A stretch of 64,000 bases of DNA from assembly GCF_001613245.1 (NCBI RefSeq), contig NZ_BDBZ01000030.1:62001-126000 (forward strand). The letters are read 5' to 3'. This document shows positions 61,847-64,000 of the stretch, piece after piece. Every line of letters begins with the position of its first letter. Position 1 is the first letter of the stretch. The DNA comes from Nocardia speluncae NBRC 108251 (GTDB lineage Bacteria > Actinomycetota > Actinomycetes > Mycobacteriales > Mycobacteriaceae). The position numbers and the translations under genes are program-made. The notes beneath the pieces were generated by a model. The model was not told the origin of the DNA. It saw nothing but the letters and a program-made list of their open reading frames with translations, and searched no databases.

Positions 61847-62995
61847 GTGACGGGCGCGCGGATGGTGGGGCTTTTCGCCGGGATCGGAGGGCTGGAGCTC
61901 GGGTTGGCGGCGCACGGCTGGCACAGCACACTGCTGTGTGAGATCGATCCCGGTGCGCGGGCGGTGCTGGGGGCGCGTTTTCCCGAAGCCGAACTCCACA
62001 CCGATATCACCCGGTTGCGGGCGCTGCCGCCGGAAACCGAGCTGGTGGCTGCGGGATTCCCGTGCCAGGACCTGTCCCAGGCCGGCCGCACTGCCGGAAT
62101 CACCGGGACGAAATCCAGTCTGGTCGACCATGTGTTCCGCCTGGTACGGCGTAAACGCGGGCCGCGCTGGTTGCTGATCGAGAACGTGCCGTTCATGCTG
62201 CAACTCGGTCGCGGTGCGGCAATGCGCCATATCACCGACGCTCTCGAAGAACTCGGCTACACCTGGGCCTACCGGGTGGTGGACGCGCGGGCGTTCGGCC
62301 TGCCGCAGCGGCGTAACCGGGTGCTCATGCTGGCTTCGCGGACCGAGGATCCGCGCACCGTACTGTTCGCCGACGATGCCGGCCCGCGACTGCTGGGGTG
62401 CGTCGAGAGCGACCCGTGCGGTTTCTACTGGACCGAGGGTGTGCGGGGCCTGGGCTGGGTGGTCAACGCTGTGCCCACGCTCAAGGGCGGGTCGGGGCTC
62501 GGTATTCCGAGCGCGCCCGCGGTGCGGTTACCGTCCGGGGAAATGGTCACGCCGGGGATCACCGACGGGGAACGGCTCCAGGGGTTCGCGCCCGGCTGGA
62601 CCGAACCGGCGCTGGCGGTCCCGGGTTTCCGGCCCGGTCAGCGGTGGCGGCTGGTGGGGAACGCGGTGAGTGTGCGGATGGCGTCGTGGGTCGGGTCGCG
62701 GTTGCGGATCCCGGGCGAGCCGATACCCGGACATATTCCGTTACCGCCGGGAAGCCCGTGGCCGGGGGCGGCGTGGGGGCATTCCGGGGAGGTGTTCGAG
62801 GTGCCGCTGTCGCCCTGGCCGGTTCACGAGTCCTATGAGGACCTGCGGTTCTTCCTCACCGACACCCGATTGCTGTCGGCGCGGGCCACGGCCGGTTTCC
62901 TGCGCCGGACCGGGATGGGAACGCTGCGTTTCCCGGCCGGTTTCCTCGACGATGTGCAGGCGCATCTGGTGCGGATGGGTGGCTCGGCGGCATGA
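61847..62995 (+). CDS. DNA cytosine-5 methyltransferase (Dcm family)
   Basis: The protein has 382 residues from the GTG at 61847, behind GGAGAGG. The catalytic domain has motif I VGLFAGIGGLELG, motif IV GFPCQDLSQAG (catalytic Cys), motif VI LLIENVPFML, motif VIII FGLPQRRNRVLML and motif X WRLVGNAVSVRMA. The target-recognition region lies about 195-260. It methylates C5 of cytosine in DNA. The recognition site is not readable. The last 100 residues extend beyond motif X with a Pro-rich start and DLRFFLTDTRLLSARATAGF, an unusual tail. Its stop overlaps the ATG of vsr by 4 bases. No restriction endonuclease gene is visible beside it. Confidence 0.93.
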   Translation: MTGARMVGLFAGIGGLELGLAAHGWHSTLLCEIDPGARAVLGARFPEAELHTDITRLRALPPETELVAAGFPCQDLSQAGRTAGITGTKSSLVDHVFRLVRRKRGPRWLLIENVPFMLQLGRGAAMRHITDALEELGYTWAYRVVDARAFGLPQRRNRVLMLASRTEDPRTVLFADDAGPRLLGCVESDPCGFYWTEGVRGLGWVVNAVPTLKGGSGLGIPSAPAVRLPSGEMVTPGITDGERLQGFAPGWTEPALAVPGFRPGQRWRLVGNAVSVRMASWVGSRLRIPGEPIPGHIPLPPGSPWPGAAWGHSGEVFEVPLSPWPVHESYEDLRFFLTDTRLLSARATAGFLRRTGMGTLRFPAGFLDDVQAHLVRMGGSAA

Positions 62996-63423
62996 CCGGC
63001 GACCCCGCCCGCAGCAGCCGCCGCCCGGCCACCGATCCGGTGACCAGCGCACGGATGTCGCGGCAGCGGCGGGCGCATACCGCGCCGGAGCTGGCCTTGC
63101 GGCGTGAGCTGCACCGGCGCGGTATCCGCTACTTCGTGGATCGGGCGCCGATCCGGGGGCAGCGGCGGCGGGCGGATCTGGTGTTCCCGCGGCGCCGGGT
63201 CGCGGTATACGTGGATGGGTGTTTCTGGCATCGCTGCCCGGTCCATGCGACCGATCCGAAGAACAATGCGGCCTGGTGGGCGGAGAAACTGGCCGGCAAC
63301 GTCGTGCGCGATCGGGACACCGACGCGGCGCTGGCCGCCGCGGGCTGGCAAGTGGTGCGGATATGGGAACACGAGGATCCCGTGCGCGCGGCGGACCGGG
63401 TACAGGTGGCCTTGAGACGTTGA
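62992..63423 (+). CDS. vsr: Very short patch repair endonuclease Vsr
   Basis: The 143-residue protein begins with an Arg-rich segment, then SARMSRQRRAHTAPELALRR (the fold's opening) and the catalytic segment RRADLVFPRRRVAVYVDGCF given in part, with the Asp, and FWHRCPVHATDPKNNAAWW with the histidines, then GWQVVRIWEHE. It nicks next to the T of T:G mismatches formed by deamination of 5-methylcytosine. Overlapping the methyltransferase stop (ATGA), it repairs damage caused by that enzyme. Confidence 0.94.
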   Translation: MTGDPARSSRRPATDPVTSARMSRQRRAHTAPELALRRELHRRGIRYFVDRAPIRGQRRRADLVFPRRRVAVYVDGCFWHRCPVHATDPKNNAAWWAEKLAGNVVRDRDTDAALAAAGWQVVRIWEHEDPVRAADRVQVALRR

Positions 63424-63508
63424 GAGGGCAGGCCGGCGCTCGATCGCGATGGTGTGTCCGGACGCGACCCCGGCCGAGTGCTCGTGGGCGGGCCGAGAAG
63501 CGCACCGT

Positions 63509-63514
63509 TAGGGT
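63509..63514 (+). promoter_or_regulatory. -10 box TAGGGT, leaderless start of MDMPI-family gene
   Basis: TAGGGT ends 7 bases before the GTG at 63522. Confidence 0.55.
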
Positions 63515-63521
63515 CGGTGTC

Positions 63522-64000
63522 GTGCCCAGGGATTTCATCGAACTGCTCACCACGCGGATGGAGGCGGTCGCCGCGGCGACCACCGAATTGCTCGCCACCG
63601 TCGACACACTCGACGAGGCGTCGCTCGCCGACCCCTCTGCCCTTCCCGGCTGGACCAGGGGGCATGTGCTCGCACATATTTCGCGCAATGCCGACAGCCT
63701 GGTCAATCTGCTGCTCTGGGCGCATACCGGAGTGGAGACGCCGCAGTACGCGAGTACCGTGCTGCGCGATGCCGATATCGAGCTGGGTGCGCCGCGTCCG
63801 CTCGCCGAACAACGGGCCGACCTGGTGGAATCGGCGGATCGGTTGATGGGGATGGCGCGGGTGCCGACTGCTGAGCAATGGCAGGTGGAGGTCCGCACCA
63901 GGCAGGGGCGGCCGCTACCGGCGTACCGGATACCCTGGATGCGGTTGCAGGAGCTGCGGATCCACCATGTGGATTTGGCTGCCGGCTACACCCCGGCAGA
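63522..64000 (+). CDS. MDMPI/DinB-like protein (maleylpyruvate isomerase family), 5' part
   Basis: The reading frame is open from the GTG at 63522 to the end of the window, giving 159 residues of an incomplete protein. It has the opening of the mycothiol-dependent maleylpyruvate isomerase / DinB-like four-helix fold: SALPGWTRGHVLAHISRNAD, with the first metal-binding His, and RLQELRIHHVDLAAGYTPA, with the second His and Asp. Such proteins bind a metal and often act with mycothiol on small electrophiles. The 63424-63521 gap and the leaderless -10 box suggest an independent gene. Confidence 0.87.
   Translation, partial: MPRDFIELLTTRMEAVAAATTELLATVDTLDEASLADPSALPGWTRGHVLAHISRNADSLVNLLLWAHTGVETPQYASTVLRDADIELGAPRPLAEQRADLVESADRLMGMARVPTAEQWQVEVRTRQGRPLPAYRIPWMRLQELRIHHVDLAAGYTPA

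Overview
The window reads as chromosome from a high-GC, mycolic-acid-containing actinomycete, most likely Nocardia or a close relative. It carries most of the mycolate / arabinogalactan core locus in an order that broadly follows Mycobacterium tuberculosis Rv3753-Rv3801. Nocardia-like departures are only two emb genes, aftA lying between them, and type VII secretion-type small proteins. No rRNA, CRISPR array, transposase or integrase was seen. Genus assignment is inference from gene content.

Layout. 1-8.3 kb: mycolate condensation genes fadD32 (3' part), pks13 and accD4, ending at a hairpin shared with a convergent cyclophilin gene. 9-18 kb: arabinan synthesis (emb, aftA, emb). 18.5-21.4 kb: dprE1-dprE2, which make the arabinose donor DPA, divergent from an Rv3789-like GtrA gene. 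22.5-29.7 kb: dTDP-rhamnose genes rmlA-rmlC and rmlB, split by an unusual three-gene cassette: an ATP-grasp ligase, a 660-residue protein with a papain-like Cys/His/Asn pattern, and a GNAT-like protein. 29.8-33 kb: a Gtr-like glycosylation set (DUF2142 membrane protein, GtrB-like GT2, GtrA). 33.2-40.5 kb: galactan polymerisation and export (glfT2, then wzm-wzt-glfT1 on the other strand). 40.6-44.9 kb: bpa (proteasome activator), a class-V aminotransferase-fold protein lacking the PLP lysine, a quinone oxidoreductase and a lactate 2-monooxygenase-like gene. 45-48 kb: tRNA-Ser(UGA) and a putative type VII secretion substrate cassette. 48-50.3 kb: tyrA, a TadA-associated protein, tadA, tRNA-Ser(CGA). 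50.3-57.4 kb: accessory metabolism (a reductase lacking its ferredoxin domain, TetR, SDR, MFS, and an MmpL-TetR operon with a clear operator). 58-64 kb: tRNA-Arg(ACG), tRNA-Ser(GCU), a dienelactone-hydrolase-like protein, hisC2/pat, an antigen-85-like mycolyltransferase, a dcm-vsr pair and a truncated MDMPI-family gene.

How the genes work together: DprE1/2 make DPA for AftA and the Emb proteins. RmlA/B/C feed rhamnose for the linker. GlfT1/GlfT2 build galactan on the linker and Wzm/Wzt export it. FadD32/AccD4/Pks13 make mycolate, which the antigen-85-like enzyme can deposit.

Two observations stand out. First, a family of ~60-65-bp imperfect palindromes whose stems differ between copies yet stay complementary. 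They lie upstream of pks13, a GT2 gene, glfT2 (twice) and the papain-like gene, and inside the start of glfT1 (twice), always in the sense orientation of the following gene. Second, the ATP-grasp / papain-like / GNAT cassette. Seventeen genes also have a TANNNT -10 box only 6-8 nt before the start codon, suggesting widespread leaderless transcription.
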